Shown: one piece after another, positions 1-7,628 of the stretch
Layout of the letters: every line of letters begins with the position of its first letter
Numbering within the stretch: the stretch's first letter is position 1
Assembly (NCBI RefSeq): GCF_019977235.1
Contig: NZ_AP024646.1
Coordinates: 2,914,001-2,978,000, forward strand
Reading direction: 5' to 3'
Length of the DNA: 64,000 nucleotides
From: Arthrobacter sp. StoSoilB5
GTDB taxonomy: Bacteria > Actinomycetota > Actinomycetes > Actinomycetales > Micrococcaceae
Notes under the pieces: model-generated
Database searches by the model: none
The model's input: only the letters and a program-made list of their open reading frames with translations
Told to the model about the DNA's origin: nothing
Translations under genes and position numbers: made by a program

Positions 1-376
1 GCAAGAGGAGCAGGATCGGTGCAGAAACGCCGATCATGCCATAGCTCGGAATGAACCCGATGAGGAAAGTCGCTCCGGACATGAGGATGATAGTGGTGGC
101 GAGGATGCTCTTGCGCCCGATTTTGTCGCCCAGGCTGCCCCAGACGAAAGCGCCCAGCGGGCGAACCAGGAAGGAGAGCGCGAACACCGCGAAGGTACTC
201 ATCAGTGCAACAGCGCGGTCTTCCGGGGGGAAGAAGACCATGGCGATGGTAGTTGCGAGGTAGCTATAGCTGGCGTAATCGAAGTACTCCAGTAAGGTTC
301 CAAGCCCGCTGGCTATGACGACTCGGCGGAGCATGGACCGGGGGACGGAATCGGTGGTGACAAGGGTTGTGGGCAT
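1..376 (-). CDS. MFS (metabolite:H+ symporter type) permease, N-terminal part
   Basis: The reverse strand from position 376 reads an open frame that runs off the left edge. It starts MPTTLVTTDSVPRSML and shows the MHS/ProP-type opening: a first helix ending in GTLLEYFDY, then the signature GSLGDKIGRKS between helices 2 and 3. About 125 residues are visible, so roughly two thirds of a 430-450 residue transporter is missing. The ATG has GAGGAA seven bases upstream. This subfamily takes up organic acids and related metabolites by proton symport. The PucR-type regulator lies just upstream on the same strand, which suggests control by it. The substrate cannot be read from this piece. Confidence 0.85.
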   Translation of the reverse strand, partial: MPTTLVTTDSVPRSMLRRVVIASGLGTLLEYFDYASYSYLATTIAMVFFPPEDRAVALMSTFAVFALSFLVRPLGAFVWGSLGDKIGRKSILATTIILMSGATFLIGFIPSYGMIGVSAPILLLL

Positions 377-494
377 GATGGCGTTCCTCGTTTGAATACC
401 GGGTCTGTGCGGTGGATCCGCATGGATGTGACGACCATCATGGCAGCTAACCCCGCACCGGAATATGGCCCCAGTGGCGAACCTGAACTTATCG

Positions 495-2060
495 TTATGG
501 ACCTAGTGGTGAAGTATCAGCGCTGTCGCGGAAGCCCCGGGCCTTGAGGGCGAGCCAGAGCTCGGTCTGAGCATCGATGCCGTCAAGATCGTGCCCTGTG
601 ATCTGGACGATCCGTTGCATCCGGTTCCGAACCGTATGCCGGTGGACGCCCATGCGTTCGGCTGTTGCTTCGATGGATCGACGTTCGAGAAGCCAGGTGT
701 GCAAGGTGCGGAGGAGGGCTTCACCTCCTCGTGAGTTCTCGATCGGGGCAAGGACGGCGGTGGAGAACGATTCCAGGTAGTCGGAAGGGGCCGCGTTGAT
801 CAGGAACTCGTGCGAGGCTCCGTCGACATACTCGATTGGCGTGCCGGCCCGACGGCTGGTCTCCAAGGCCAGGGTGGCTTGCCTTATGCTCCGGACGGAG
901 TGTTCAGGGGCGCCGGAGGTGCCGATCCCCGTTGGGACGTCCAGGCCGTAGTCGGCAAGCGCCTGGCGGGGGTCCACTGTTGCCAGGCACTCGACGACGC
1001 GGTGGCGGTGCCGGATAAAGGGCGCGGCGAGCACCACAGCGAGGTCGTCGATGAGCACTTCGGCGTGTGTCTCATTTCTTGCTTCGATGGCTACGCCACG
1101 GAGTGGGCCTGGATCGATCCCAAGGCTCCGCAGGAATGTCCGCGCGCCTCCCGGCTCCGTGAGCGTCAAAAGGCGCGCAAACCGTTCGGCTCGTTTCCGA
1201 CGTGCCGACTCGTCGAGGAACCACAGGCGTTCGAATTCGAGTGCCAGGAGGGACCGGAGCGCCGGCGCGGCTAGCTCAGCCGTCTCGCGGCCCGAGGGAA
1301 TCCGGACGCAGTAGCCGCGTACGGTGTCGTTGCCGGCAAAGGGGGAAATCTCGACCGTGGCCTCCGCCTCCCCGGTTGCATTGTCCGGCTGTGCTGTCAA
1401 CGTGGACGCGGACAGCCGGAGTTGCTCACCAAGCCGGGGCGCTTGATGACTGGCGAGGCGTTCGCCCAGCGGAGCCAGCAGGCTCGATGGGAACGTCGAG
1501 CTTCGGGCCATGGCCCGCCCGAGCCGGTCGAAAACAGCTACTGGCTCATCGGTTCGTTGTTGCCAGCCGGACAGCAGGTCCCCGACGGAGCCGCCGCGGG
1601 TCACGATTGCGGTAATTTCCATCTGCAGATCGAGGGGTCGTCTCAGGGCCTCCCGCTGGGCATCCGAGACCAGGGCTGTAATGGAGTGAGCAATCCGTCC
1701 CATGTCGGCGAAGTCGGCAGTCAGCAGCGGCACATCATGCTCGTTGGCAAGGCTAAGCACCTGCGAAGGGAGCGTCTCGAATGCTGCCCCGGACCCGAGC
1801 CCGATGATGAACCCGGAGGCGCCAGCGCCCATGGCTTCCGAAAGGAACGCTTCCCAGGCGCCCCAGTCCGAGCCAAGGTGCAGTCCACTGGTGAGGACCA
1901 GTTCCCCGCCGCGCAGGCCCGGAATGGGGCCCTTGCGCTCAAGGGCCAGTGGGATGCCGGCTGGTCGTTGACCTGCCCTGCCTTCGTGGGCCATCGTCAG
2001 CCCGAGTCCATTGGTCGCGATCAGCTTAGTGACCGTGAACGTCTGTCCATCAAGTGCCAT
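495..2060 (-). CDS. PucR family transcriptional regulator
   Basis: The 521-residue protein has the full PucR layout. An N-terminal PucR (purine-catabolism-type) domain covers roughly residues 10-130, a central GGDEF-like region follows, and the C-terminal helix-turn-helix near residues 460-500 contains SIEATAERMGVHRHTVRNRM. Such proteins activate catabolic genes in response to a small ligand, classically purine breakdown but also other nitrogen compounds. The gene precedes the partial MFS permease on the same strand with about 120 bases between them, so it may control that transporter. The ligand is unknown. Confidence 0.88.
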   Translation of the reverse strand: MALDGQTFTVTKLIATNGLGLTMAHEGRAGQRPAGIPLALERKGPIPGLRGGELVLTSGLHLGSDWGAWEAFLSEAMGAGASGFIIGLGSGAAFETLPSQVLSLANEHDVPLLTADFADMGRIAHSITALVSDAQREALRRPLDLQMEITAIVTRGGSVGDLLSGWQQRTDEPVAVFDRLGRAMARSSTFPSSLLAPLGERLASHQAPRLGEQLRLSASTLTAQPDNATGEAEATVEISPFAGNDTVRGYCVRIPSGRETAELAAPALRSLLALEFERLWFLDESARRKRAERFARLLTLTEPGGARTFLRSLGIDPGPLRGVAIEARNETHAEVLIDDLAVVLAAPFIRHRHRVVECLATVDPRQALADYGLDVPTGIGTSGAPEHSVRSIRQATLALETSRRAGTPIEYVDGASHEFLINAAPSDYLESFSTAVLAPIENSRGGEALLRTLHTWLLERRSIEATAERMGVHRHTVRNRMQRIVQITGHDLDGIDAQTELWLALKARGFRDSADTSPLGP

Positions 2061-2217
2061 GCCCTCATGTTACCGCCGTCGTACTGTACGCGGCGGCCAC
2101 TATTTACTCAGCAAAGAGTACGCTCCGGCGATGGCTTGGGCGGAGGAGCTTCAATACTGTGATTCGCAGTAGGCCGCAACAGCGCGCCGAAGACCGTCAA
2201 CACGAATGGAGCATTCC

Positions 2218-2529
2218 ATGATTGGCCAGAACGAATACTTTGAGGGACAAGTGCGCAGCCTCGAATTCAAGAATGAGCAGGGCAACTTCACCGTCGGGGT
2301 GATGGAGCCGGGTGAGTGGAGGTTTGAGGCGCCGGTCAAGGAGTGGATGCACCTGGTGCGCGGAACCTGGGACGTGCAGCAGCCCGCAGGCCGGGGGGAG
2401 TGGACGACTTACAAGGAAGGCGAAAGGTTCGAGGTTCCGGGCGGTACCGACTTTACGGTTCGCGTGAAAGATACCGTCGCGTACCTCTGCCCCTATACAG
2501 GTGAGTTCCTCGGCCATCTGGACATGTAA
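2218..2529 (+). CDS. ppnP: Pyrimidine/purine nucleoside phosphorylase PpnP-like cupin
   Basis: This small cupin (103 residues from the chosen ATG) matches the PpnP/YaiE (DUF1255) family. It opens with NEYFEGQVRSLEF, has a central GVMEPGEWRFEAP strand and ends near TVAYLCPYTGEFLGHL, like the E. coli protein. PpnP splits nucleosides with phosphate into a free base and ribose-1-phosphate. An upstream in-frame start at 2206 would add MEHS, but GGAG lies six bases before the 2218 ATG. Family length is about 94-105 residues. The neighbouring PucR regulator fits nucleoside/purine salvage, but co-regulation is inferred. Confidence 0.85.
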   Translation: MIGQNEYFEGQVRSLEFKNEQGNFTVGVMEPGEWRFEAPVKEWMHLVRGTWDVQQPAGRGEWTTYKEGERFEVPGGTDFTVRVKDTVAYLCPYTGEFLGHLDM

Positions 2530-2640
2530 CCTCCTTGCAGTCGGACAGGGCCCGGGACTTCCCTGTGTTGTTGGGACACGCCTCGCCAAACGATGCCGCG
2601 GTTGCCGGACCCAGTCCGGCAACCTAGCCGTCGACCAGAG

Positions 2641-2713
2641 TGCATCCGGTGGGGTTCGAACCCACGACCCGAGGATTAAAAGTCCCCTGCTCTGACCACT
2701 GAGCTACGGATGC
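2641..2713 (-). tRNA. tRNA-Lys (anticodon TTT)
   Basis: The reverse strand folds as a 73-base tRNA. The acceptor GCATCCG pairs with CGGATGC followed by discriminator A. The D-arm contains AGCTCAGTGGTCAGAGC, the anticodon loop reads CTTTTAA with anticodon TTT, and the T-arm contains GGTTCGAACC. The 3' CCA is not encoded. It lies three bases beyond the DUF4193 gene on the same strand. No intact integrase or attachment duplicate is seen beside it. Confidence 0.95.
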
Positions 2714-2715
2714 CT

Positions 2716-3015
2716 TTAGCCTTCACACTCCGTGCAGTATTTTTGACCGTCTTTTTCCCTTGCCAACTGACTACGGTGGTGGACCAGGAAGCAGGACATG
2801 CACGTGAATTCGTCGTCCTGTACTGGGATGATCTCAACCAGGAGTTCCTCCCGGGAGAGGTCGGCGCCAGGAAGTTCGAAGGTATCGGCGAGGTCCACTT
2901 CGTCCACGTCGATGGCTTCCGCACCGGGCGAACCCTTGGTGGGGGATAGCCCCTCGAGAGGGAGACCCTGTTCGTCGTCGGGCAGGGTCCGGGGAGTGTC
3001 GTAATCGGTTGCCAT
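2716..3015 (-). CDS. DUF4193 family zinc-ribbon protein
   Basis: This 99-residue acidic protein begins MATDYDTPR and ends in a four-cysteine zinc ribbon (CMSC near residue 74, CTEC at the C-terminus) with SQLAREKDGQKYCTECEG, the hallmark of the actinobacterial DUF4193 family. The function of the family is not established; the ribbon resembles those of transcription-associated proteins. The ATG has AGGAGG about 11 bases upstream. It is not obviously in an operon, although tRNA-Lys follows immediately. Confidence 0.9.
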   Translation of the reverse strand: MATDYDTPRTLPDDEQGLPLEGLSPTKGSPGAEAIDVDEVDLADTFELPGADLSREELLVEIIPVQDDEFTCMSCFLVHHRSQLAREKDGQKYCTECEG

Positions 3016-3126
3016 GTTCGTTGCTACCTCCTCAACATATGGCCAGTTTCATCGTCGGCGCAGTTTTAACTGTGCATCGTCGACAGGTATTCCCAGGCTG
3101 GCCGGCCAGTCATTCCGGTTACCCGT

Positions 3127-3939
3127 TCACGTCAGTTGGTCGTAGTCTCCTCGGGTCCAGGCAGCATGTCGTCGAGCCGAATCCTGCAGAACGACTTTGG
3201 CTCGGGATGCGATCACGTTGTTGAAGTTGCCGTAGATCCTGTCGAATGTAAGCTCTCCCAGCTGTGCGGCGACCCGCAACGCGACCGCCCCCGAAAGTGG
3301 AAGATGATTCGGGTAGCTGCGCATGAAAGCCACGGAGCGACGGTCTGGATTGGGAAACACGCTGTCACCTGACAGCAGGACCCCTTTGCCGCCGGCTCCT
3401 GCAGTCCAGTGCGCCACCGCGCTGCCTGGGAAGTGGCCGCCGGTCTGGTGCAGTACCAGCCCTTCGGCGATAGTTCTGCTGCCGGACCAGTAGGAGATGA
3501 CTGGATCACTGCGTCCCACCCATCGACGGTCGGCTTCCGCCGCAAGCACAGGGACGCCACCGAGCCGATGCGACCATTCCACCTGCGCGCCGAACATGTG
3601 TGGATGACTCGCGGCGACAGCCAAAACCGGGCCTCGCTCGAGGATGGCCTTCACCGTGGTCTCATCGACGAAGCCGACGGGATCCCACAGCAGCGAACCC
3701 TCTGGTGTCACCACAAGTTGGGAGGTCTGGCCGATCCCGATTTTCGGCGCAGCTCTTATGCCGATCAGTCCCGGCTCGTTTTCCTCCAGCAATAACTGAT
3801 GTCCAGCCTGCGCCAGCTCTTCCAGCGTGTGCCACTTCTGTCCGTCCGCGGGAACGTACTGGCGCTCGTCCGTACAAATCGGGCAGAACTCCGGCACGGG
3901 TTCGTCGCGTTCGACGGCGCAGGTTGCACAGATCAGCAT
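3127..3939 (-). CDS. MBL-fold metallo-hydrolase with N-terminal CxxC pair
   Basis: From the ATG at 3939, preceded by GGGAGGACCACC, the protein has 270 residues. The open frame extends further upstream but would then overlap the next gene, so the shorter start is preferred. It opens with CATC and, after 12 residues, CPIC, a likely zinc knuckle. A beta-lactamase-fold core follows with SHPHMFGAQVEW, TGGHFPGSAVAHW and LLSGDSVFPN, matching the metal-binding His/Asp motifs of the superfamily in a modified form. The substrate is unknown. The NTF2-like gene lies 16 bases upstream on the same strand, so the two are probably co-transcribed. Confidence 0.75.
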   Translation of the reverse strand: MLICATCAVERDEPVPEFCPICTDERQYVPADGQKWHTLEELAQAGHQLLLEENEPGLIGIRAAPKIGIGQTSQLVVTPEGSLLWDPVGFVDETTVKAILERGPVLAVAASHPHMFGAQVEWSHRLGGVPVLAAEADRRWVGRSDPVISYWSGSRTIAEGLVLHQTGGHFPGSAVAHWTAGAGGKGVLLSGDSVFPNPDRRSVAFMRSYPNHLPLSGAVALRVAAQLGELTFDRIYGNFNNVIASRAKVVLQDSARRHAAWTRGDYDQLT

Positions 3940-3955
3940 GGTGGTCCTCCCTGGC

Positions 3956-4375
3956 TCAGGTCCCGGAGGAATCCGGGCGACGTCCGGATAGATTTTCGAC
4001 CGCTTGCTCGATCCCCACCACGTCCCGTTCAACCTCTTCCATGTACAGCCTGCCCGACGTGATCAGGCCGTGATCTATTTCGAAGAGGGTCACCCCGCGC
4101 GCCTGGAAGGGTTCCCCGTCAGCCCTCTTGCCGGTCCATGACCATTCCGTCCACGTGGTGTTCCCGTCGTCGACTGAACGGATCAATTCTGTCCGGAAGT
4201 CAGGGATTCCAGCGAACATCGCCGCCCAGTTCGCGTGCATCTGCCCCCTGCCTACAAACGTCCGGCCGGGGTGGGCAGGCTGCTCGCTGTGGTAGTCCTC
4301 GTGAAACAGGGCTGCAACCGCTTCGAGGTCGTGGGCGTTCATCGCCACCAAGAGCCGGTCTATGACTTCACTCAA
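3956..4375 (-). CDS. SnoaL/NTF2-like protein
   Basis: This cone-shaped NTF2/SnoaL-family protein has about 139 residues. It shows LVAMNAHDLEAVAALFHEDY, FVGRGQMHANWAAMF and TWTEWSWTGKRADG, the usual ester-cyclase/limonene-epoxide-hydrolase-like pattern. I prefer a TTG start at 4375 because GGAAGGA sits eight bases before it; a GTG at 4396 would add seven residues with a poorer ribosome site. The family includes isomerases, hydrolases and non-catalytic proteins, so the reaction is unknown. It is followed closely by the metallo-hydrolase. Confidence 0.7.
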   Translation of the reverse strand: MSEVIDRLLVAMNAHDLEAVAALFHEDYHSEQPAHPGRTFVGRGQMHANWAAMFAGIPDFRTELIRSVDDGNTTWTEWSWTGKRADGEPFQARGVTLFEIDHGLITSGRLYMEEVERDVVGIEQAVENLSGRRPDSSGT

Positions 4376-4633
4376 TCTTGATTTCCTTCCGCTCACTGAA
4401 TGTCACTTTCAGCCCACTCCCGGACCCGCCGTGAAGAGGGCCCGGACCTGGCGCCAATTTACGCTCAATCAGGTCGCCACTCCAGCCCCTCTGCTACCGC
4501 TGGTGATTCAGGCGGTCTGGGGCGCTTTTTTGGCCTGCATAATGTTGTCCCGAAGAAGGGACTCTTGGCAGAAGTAGAAATATATGTCGATCTATTTACG
4601 AGCGTCATATTCTCGATATAAAATTGTGTCTGG

Positions 4634-4680
4634 AAGCATGCTGGAGCGCCACGAGTGGTGGTCCCGCTCCCCATGCGCTT
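4634..4680 (+). promoter_or_regulatory. Long imperfect hairpin in the leader of a short ORF
   Basis: The arms GCATG..GGAGCG and CGCTCC..CATGC enclose an inner CCAC/GTGG pairing, making a stem of more than 15 pairs with small internal loops. It ends 14 bases before the ATG of the 46-residue ORF and has no T-run, so it looks more like a leader or operator structure than a terminator. The rest of 4397-4633 is AT-richer than its surroundings and shows no convincing gene. Its function is inference. Confidence 0.45.
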
Positions 4681-4694
4681 ACTAGGAGACAAAG

Positions 4695-4835
4695 ATGTCT
4701 GGTTCACGCTTTGAAGAGATCAAGGAAAATTCACAGGACCTGACCATGCGCGCTCTGCTCGATGAAGAGTTCCGCTCGGTGTTCGAAGGGACAACGCCGG
4801 TTGCCACCCCGTGGGCCGGCCTGAATTTCATTTAG
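4695..4835 (+). CDS. 46-residue protein of unknown function
   Basis: This short ORF has AGGAGA eight bases before its ATG. The peptide begins MSGSRFEEIKENSQDL, continues with an acidic, helical middle (MRALLDEEFRSVFEG) and ends in a polar-hydrophobic tail TTPVATPWAGLNFI. The layout resembles a leader plus core of a ribosomally made peptide, but it has no Cys and no modification enzyme lies beside it, so that reading is weak. It is transcribed towards the end of the minus-strand indole-type operon. I do not recognise a family. Confidence 0.4.
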   Translation: MSGSRFEEIKENSQDLTMRALLDEEFRSVFEGTTPVATPWAGLNFI

Positions 4836-4948
4836 CCGCACTACCACCAAAACCCGTCGCGTACAGCGCTCCGCGGGCACGGCCGCGAGCTCCCGGAGAA
4901 TACCAGCCTGAAAATTGGCATGGACTTGCCGCACAGGAGCACTTCAAT

Positions 4949-5035
4949 ATGCTTCACAAATTATTGGGTCCGAAGGCCCATGATTATGCACTGTCCATCG
5001 TCGGATCACCTCCGGTACCAGCCGCATCCCTTTAG
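4949..5035 (+). CDS. Possible 28-residue peptide
   Basis: An ATG preceded by AGGAG at nine bases opens a 28-codon frame beginning MLHKLLGPKAHDYAL and ending VPAASL. It lies about 110 bases after the 46-residue ORF and just before the terminator. It could be a second short gene of that unit or a chance frame; there is no family match. Confidence 0.2.
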   Translation: MLHKLLGPKAHDYALSIVGSPPVPAASL

Positions 5036-5056
5036 CAAGCGGGAGCTTAAATAGTC

Positions 5057-5096
5057 GGGAAAGGGTTGGGGCAGCATCGCGCCACAACCCTTTCCC
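5057..5096 (-). terminator. Terminator of the hydrolase/ThDP operon
   Basis: A perfect 12-base stem (GGGAAAGGGTTG / CAACCCTTTCCC) with a 16-base loop lies 18 bases beyond the stop of the minus-strand ThDP enzyme. In the minus direction the stem is followed by an AT-rich stretch. It could also stop transcription coming from the short ORFs on the plus strand. Confidence 0.7.
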
Positions 5097-5114
5097 AGCT
5101 CTCCACCCCGGAGA

Positions 5115-6791
5115 TCAGTGTCCCTGGAAGGCCTCCGCCAGCCACCAGGAGCCGCCGTCAGAGGCGATCTTGGCATCGATCACCAAGGGCCGGTCCTGCC
5201 CGCCATCGCGGAAGGCAGCAACCCATTCCCGTACTGGCTGCAGGTCTTCAAGCGTGCGTACAGTGACGCCGTCGGCTCCAAAGCCCCTGGCGATGGCCGC
5301 AATATCGGTCTCCGGGAACGACACACTGCCCAGTTCGTCCTGGACGTGGTGCTCAGCGAAGTGATGTACCTCAGCGCCGTACGCGGCATCGTTGTAGACG
5401 ATGCAAACCAGCGGCAGCTTGAGCCGTACGGCCGTCTCCAGTTCGCTGATACCCATCAGGAAGCCGCCATCACCGGCGCCTAGCACGGGCAACCGGTGTG
5501 GCTGCGCTACTGCAGCACCGATTGCCGTGTAAAGGCCGATGCCAATGGCCTGGAACGCTTGCGTAAAGCAGAATCCGAACTCGTCCGGCACCGCCAGATA
5601 CTGGCTGGGATACCCCATGAAGTTCCCCGAATCCACTGCGACGATCCTGTCTGCGGGAAGGATCGAGTCCAGTTCCCGGCTGATCACACGGGGATCGATG
5701 GACGTCGCAGTGCTGAGGTCCGGAGTCTCCACGTCCCGCCAGCGTGAACTCTGTTTGATGGCGAGGGCGTTCTGCTCGGTGCGGTACTTTTCTGCCGCGG
5801 CCGGCTGGATCGACTGGAGGACTTCCAGGGCGTCGTCCGCTGTGAGGGCGGAATCACCCAGCACGCCCAGCGCGATCGCTCTGTTGGCGCCCAAGGAGGA
5901 GTCTTCGACGTCGATCTGGACTACTTTTGTTCCGGCAGAGATCAGCCGGCCATGGCGCATGGTCCACATATTAAGGGTGCAACCCCATCCGACGATGAGG
6001 TCAGCCGACGTGATGAGCTCCGCAGTCAACGGAGATGAAAAGCCGCCGGAAATGCCCAAATTATGGGAATCGCCATTGAACAGTCCGTTGGCAACGGCCG
6101 AGGTCGCCACCAGCGCCCCGGCATGCCGGGCCAAGGCCAGGATGGAATCGCGGGCGCCCCTGCCGCCGCGGCCCGCGACGAATACGGGACGTTTCGCATT
6201 TGCGATCAGTTCCACCAGTTGGTTCACCGCGTTGGTGTCCGCACGAACCCGGGCTGGAACAGGCGCGACGACGGTACTCACCGTATCTGCGGCGGTGCCG
6301 CTTTGGACATCCAATGGCAGGCTGAGGACCACGGTCCTGCGTTCGTTCACGGCTGTTCGGAAAGCCCTGACCGTATCCGCGATGGCCGTTTCGGGGGAGT
6401 GGATCCGCTCCGCCACGGCGCCAACGCTGCGCGCCAGGGCGTCCTGGTCAATCTTGAAGTTGGACCGGATGGCAGCCGCTTGCGTATCGGCCGTCAGCAC
6501 GATCATGGGTGTGCGGCTTTTTGCAGCCTCTCCGACGCCGGTGATCGCGTTGGTCAGTCCGCAGCCTTGGTGCGTGGTCACCACGCCCACCTTGCCGGAC
6601 ATCCTGGAGTAGGCGTCGGCCATGGTAGCAGCGCCGCCCTCATGGCGGGCTGCGGTGTATGGAATTCCGGCCTGCATCAACGTATTGGTGACGTCGAAGT
6701 TGCCGCTGCCCACCACACCGAAGACGTGCCCGACTCCTAGCTTCACCAATGTCTGACCGACCAGGGTGGAGACCCTTGCTTCCCCGCTCAT
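5115..6791 (-). CDS. ThDP-dependent enzyme, candidate isatinate (2-aminobenzoylformate) decarboxylase
   Basis: This 558-residue protein has the three-domain fold of acetolactate synthase/benzoylformate decarboxylase. The N-terminal Pyr domain has the catalytic Glu in AARHEGGAATMADAY (near residue 50). The C-terminal PP domain has the cofactor motif GDGGFLMGISELE followed about 25 residues later by YNDAAYG. Its ATG overlaps the stop of the upstream hydrolase by four bases (ATGA), so the two are translationally coupled. If the hydrolase makes isatinate, an aryl-glyoxylate, a benzoylformate-decarboxylase-like step would follow, giving 2-aminobenzaldehyde or anthranilate. The family is clear; the substrate is inferred. 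A paralogue sits at 21660-23375. Confidence 0.82.
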   Translation of the reverse strand: MSGEARVSTLVGQTLVKLGVGHVFGVVGSGNFDVTNTLMQAGIPYTAARHEGGAATMADAYSRMSGKVGVVTTHQGCGLTNAITGVGEAAKSRTPMIVLTADTQAAAIRSNFKIDQDALARSVGAVAERIHSPETAIADTVRAFRTAVNERRTVVLSLPLDVQSGTAADTVSTVVAPVPARVRADTNAVNQLVELIANAKRPVFVAGRGGRGARDSILALARHAGALVATSAVANGLFNGDSHNLGISGGFSSPLTAELITSADLIVGWGCTLNMWTMRHGRLISAGTKVVQIDVEDSSLGANRAIALGVLGDSALTADDALEVLQSIQPAAAEKYRTEQNALAIKQSSRWRDVETPDLSTATSIDPRVISRELDSILPADRIVAVDSGNFMGYPSQYLAVPDEFGFCFTQAFQAIGIGLYTAIGAAVAQPHRLPVLGAGDGGFLMGISELETAVRLKLPLVCIVYNDAAYGAEVHHFAEHHVQDELGSVSFPETDIAAIARGFGADGVTVRTLEDLQPVREWVAAFRDGGQDRPLVIDAKIASDGGSWWLAEAFQGH

Positions 6792-7600
6792 GCGCCCGGC
6801 TCCGATGCCGTGCTTGATGCGCTTGCTGAGCTGTCAACCAAGGCATATACGCGGCTGGGGCTGCCGGTTCCACCCACGATCGGCAGGGGTGCCACCACCA
6901 GGGTCGCGCCCGTGACGGGGAGGCGATCAACGTTCCGGAGCGATGTCACACCATATTTGTCAGCGCCCAGGAGGAAGGAATGCACGGGGAACATGGGATC
7001 GAGTGTGGCGGCCTGGCCGGCGTCGATACCGACGGTTTCCACGCCGAAGCCACTGATGGAGGCGTTTCCGGCAAGCCATTTGGCGCCTGCCGCCGATACC
7101 CCGGGTGTGTGGGGACCGGCGTCGTCCGCATTCATGAAGTCCGCAGCGTTACCGCCGCGGGCGGACCAGCCGGTCCGGAAGATGACCCAGCAGTTTTCCG
7201 GGAAGGGCCCATGCTCCTGCTGCCACAGCTCGAAGTGTTCGGGCTCCAGCAGGAAGTCAGGATCCTGGGCGGCTTCTGTGGTCTTGTCGATGACGACTGC
7301 AGGCCCCACCAGGCGGTGCGGTTCGATCCGGTCAACGGACTTCCCGTCCTTGCCGGTGATCCAGTGGACGGGAGCGTCCAGGTGCGTCCCGGCGTGCTCG
7401 CCCACGGTGACGTCGTTCCACGCCCAGGCGGGTCCGGCGTCGTCAAAATTGCTCACGGGGGTCAGCGAAAGTCCAACCGTATTGGCGAGGGGTTGGGGAA
7501 GATTCAAAATGGGTGTGTCACCGCTAAGCGGCGTGGTGAGGTCGACGACGTCGATGGCGCCGGATGACAAGGCTGCGGTGAGCTCATTTAGAACAGACAT
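6788..7600 (-). CDS. Cyclase-family metal hydrolase, candidate isatin hydrolase
   Basis: This 270-residue member of the cyclase/kynurenine-formamidase family carries the metal-binding signature HAGTHLDAPVHW near residues 89-100. It also has VGIDAGQ and a C-terminal PLPIVGGTGSPSRVYAL. Characterised relatives open cyclic amides and N-formyl amides, including Mn-dependent isatin hydrolases that make isatinate. Its position between a styrene/indole-type monooxygenase system and an aryl-glyoxylate-decarboxylase-like enzyme favours isatin as substrate, but this is inference. It is coupled to the ThDP gene by ATGA. A paralogue lies at 20851-21663. Confidence 0.85.
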   Translation of the reverse strand: MSVLNELTAALSSGAIDVVDLTTPLSGDTPILNLPQPLANTVGLSLTPVSNFDDAGPAWAWNDVTVGEHAGTHLDAPVHWITGKDGKSVDRIEPHRLVGPAVVIDKTTEAAQDPDFLLEPEHFELWQQEHGPFPENCWVIFRTGWSARGGNAADFMNADDAGPHTPGVSAAGAKWLAGNASISGFGVETVGIDAGQAATLDPMFPVHSFLLGADKYGVTSLRNVDRLPVTGATLVVAPLPIVGGTGSPSRVYALVDSSASASSTASEPGA

Positions 7601-7628
7601 TGTTCTCCTGTCGGATTGATGTGTGGGT

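Noticed and set aside
1422..2162. Plus-strand ORF of 246 codons opposite the PucR gene
   Set aside because: Shadow of the PucR reading frame with no recognisable protein signal.
2641..2713. tRNA-Lys as the attachment site of an island
   Set aside because: No integrase next to it and no partial copy of its 3' end seen in the window.
3098..3112. Palindrome CTGGCCGGCCAG as an operator
   Set aside because: Short GC palindromes are common in this base composition and it lies between two same-strand genes with no other support.
4811..5035. 74-codon plus-strand frame starting at 4811
   Set aside because: It has no ribosome site at its start; only its last 28 codons have one, so only that part is listed, with low confidence.
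5539..6612. Long plus-strand ORF of 357 codons opposite the ThDP gene
   Set aside because: It is antisense to a gene with clear ThDP motifs; its Ser/Arg/Ala-rich composition is typical of a shadow frame in GC-rich DNA.
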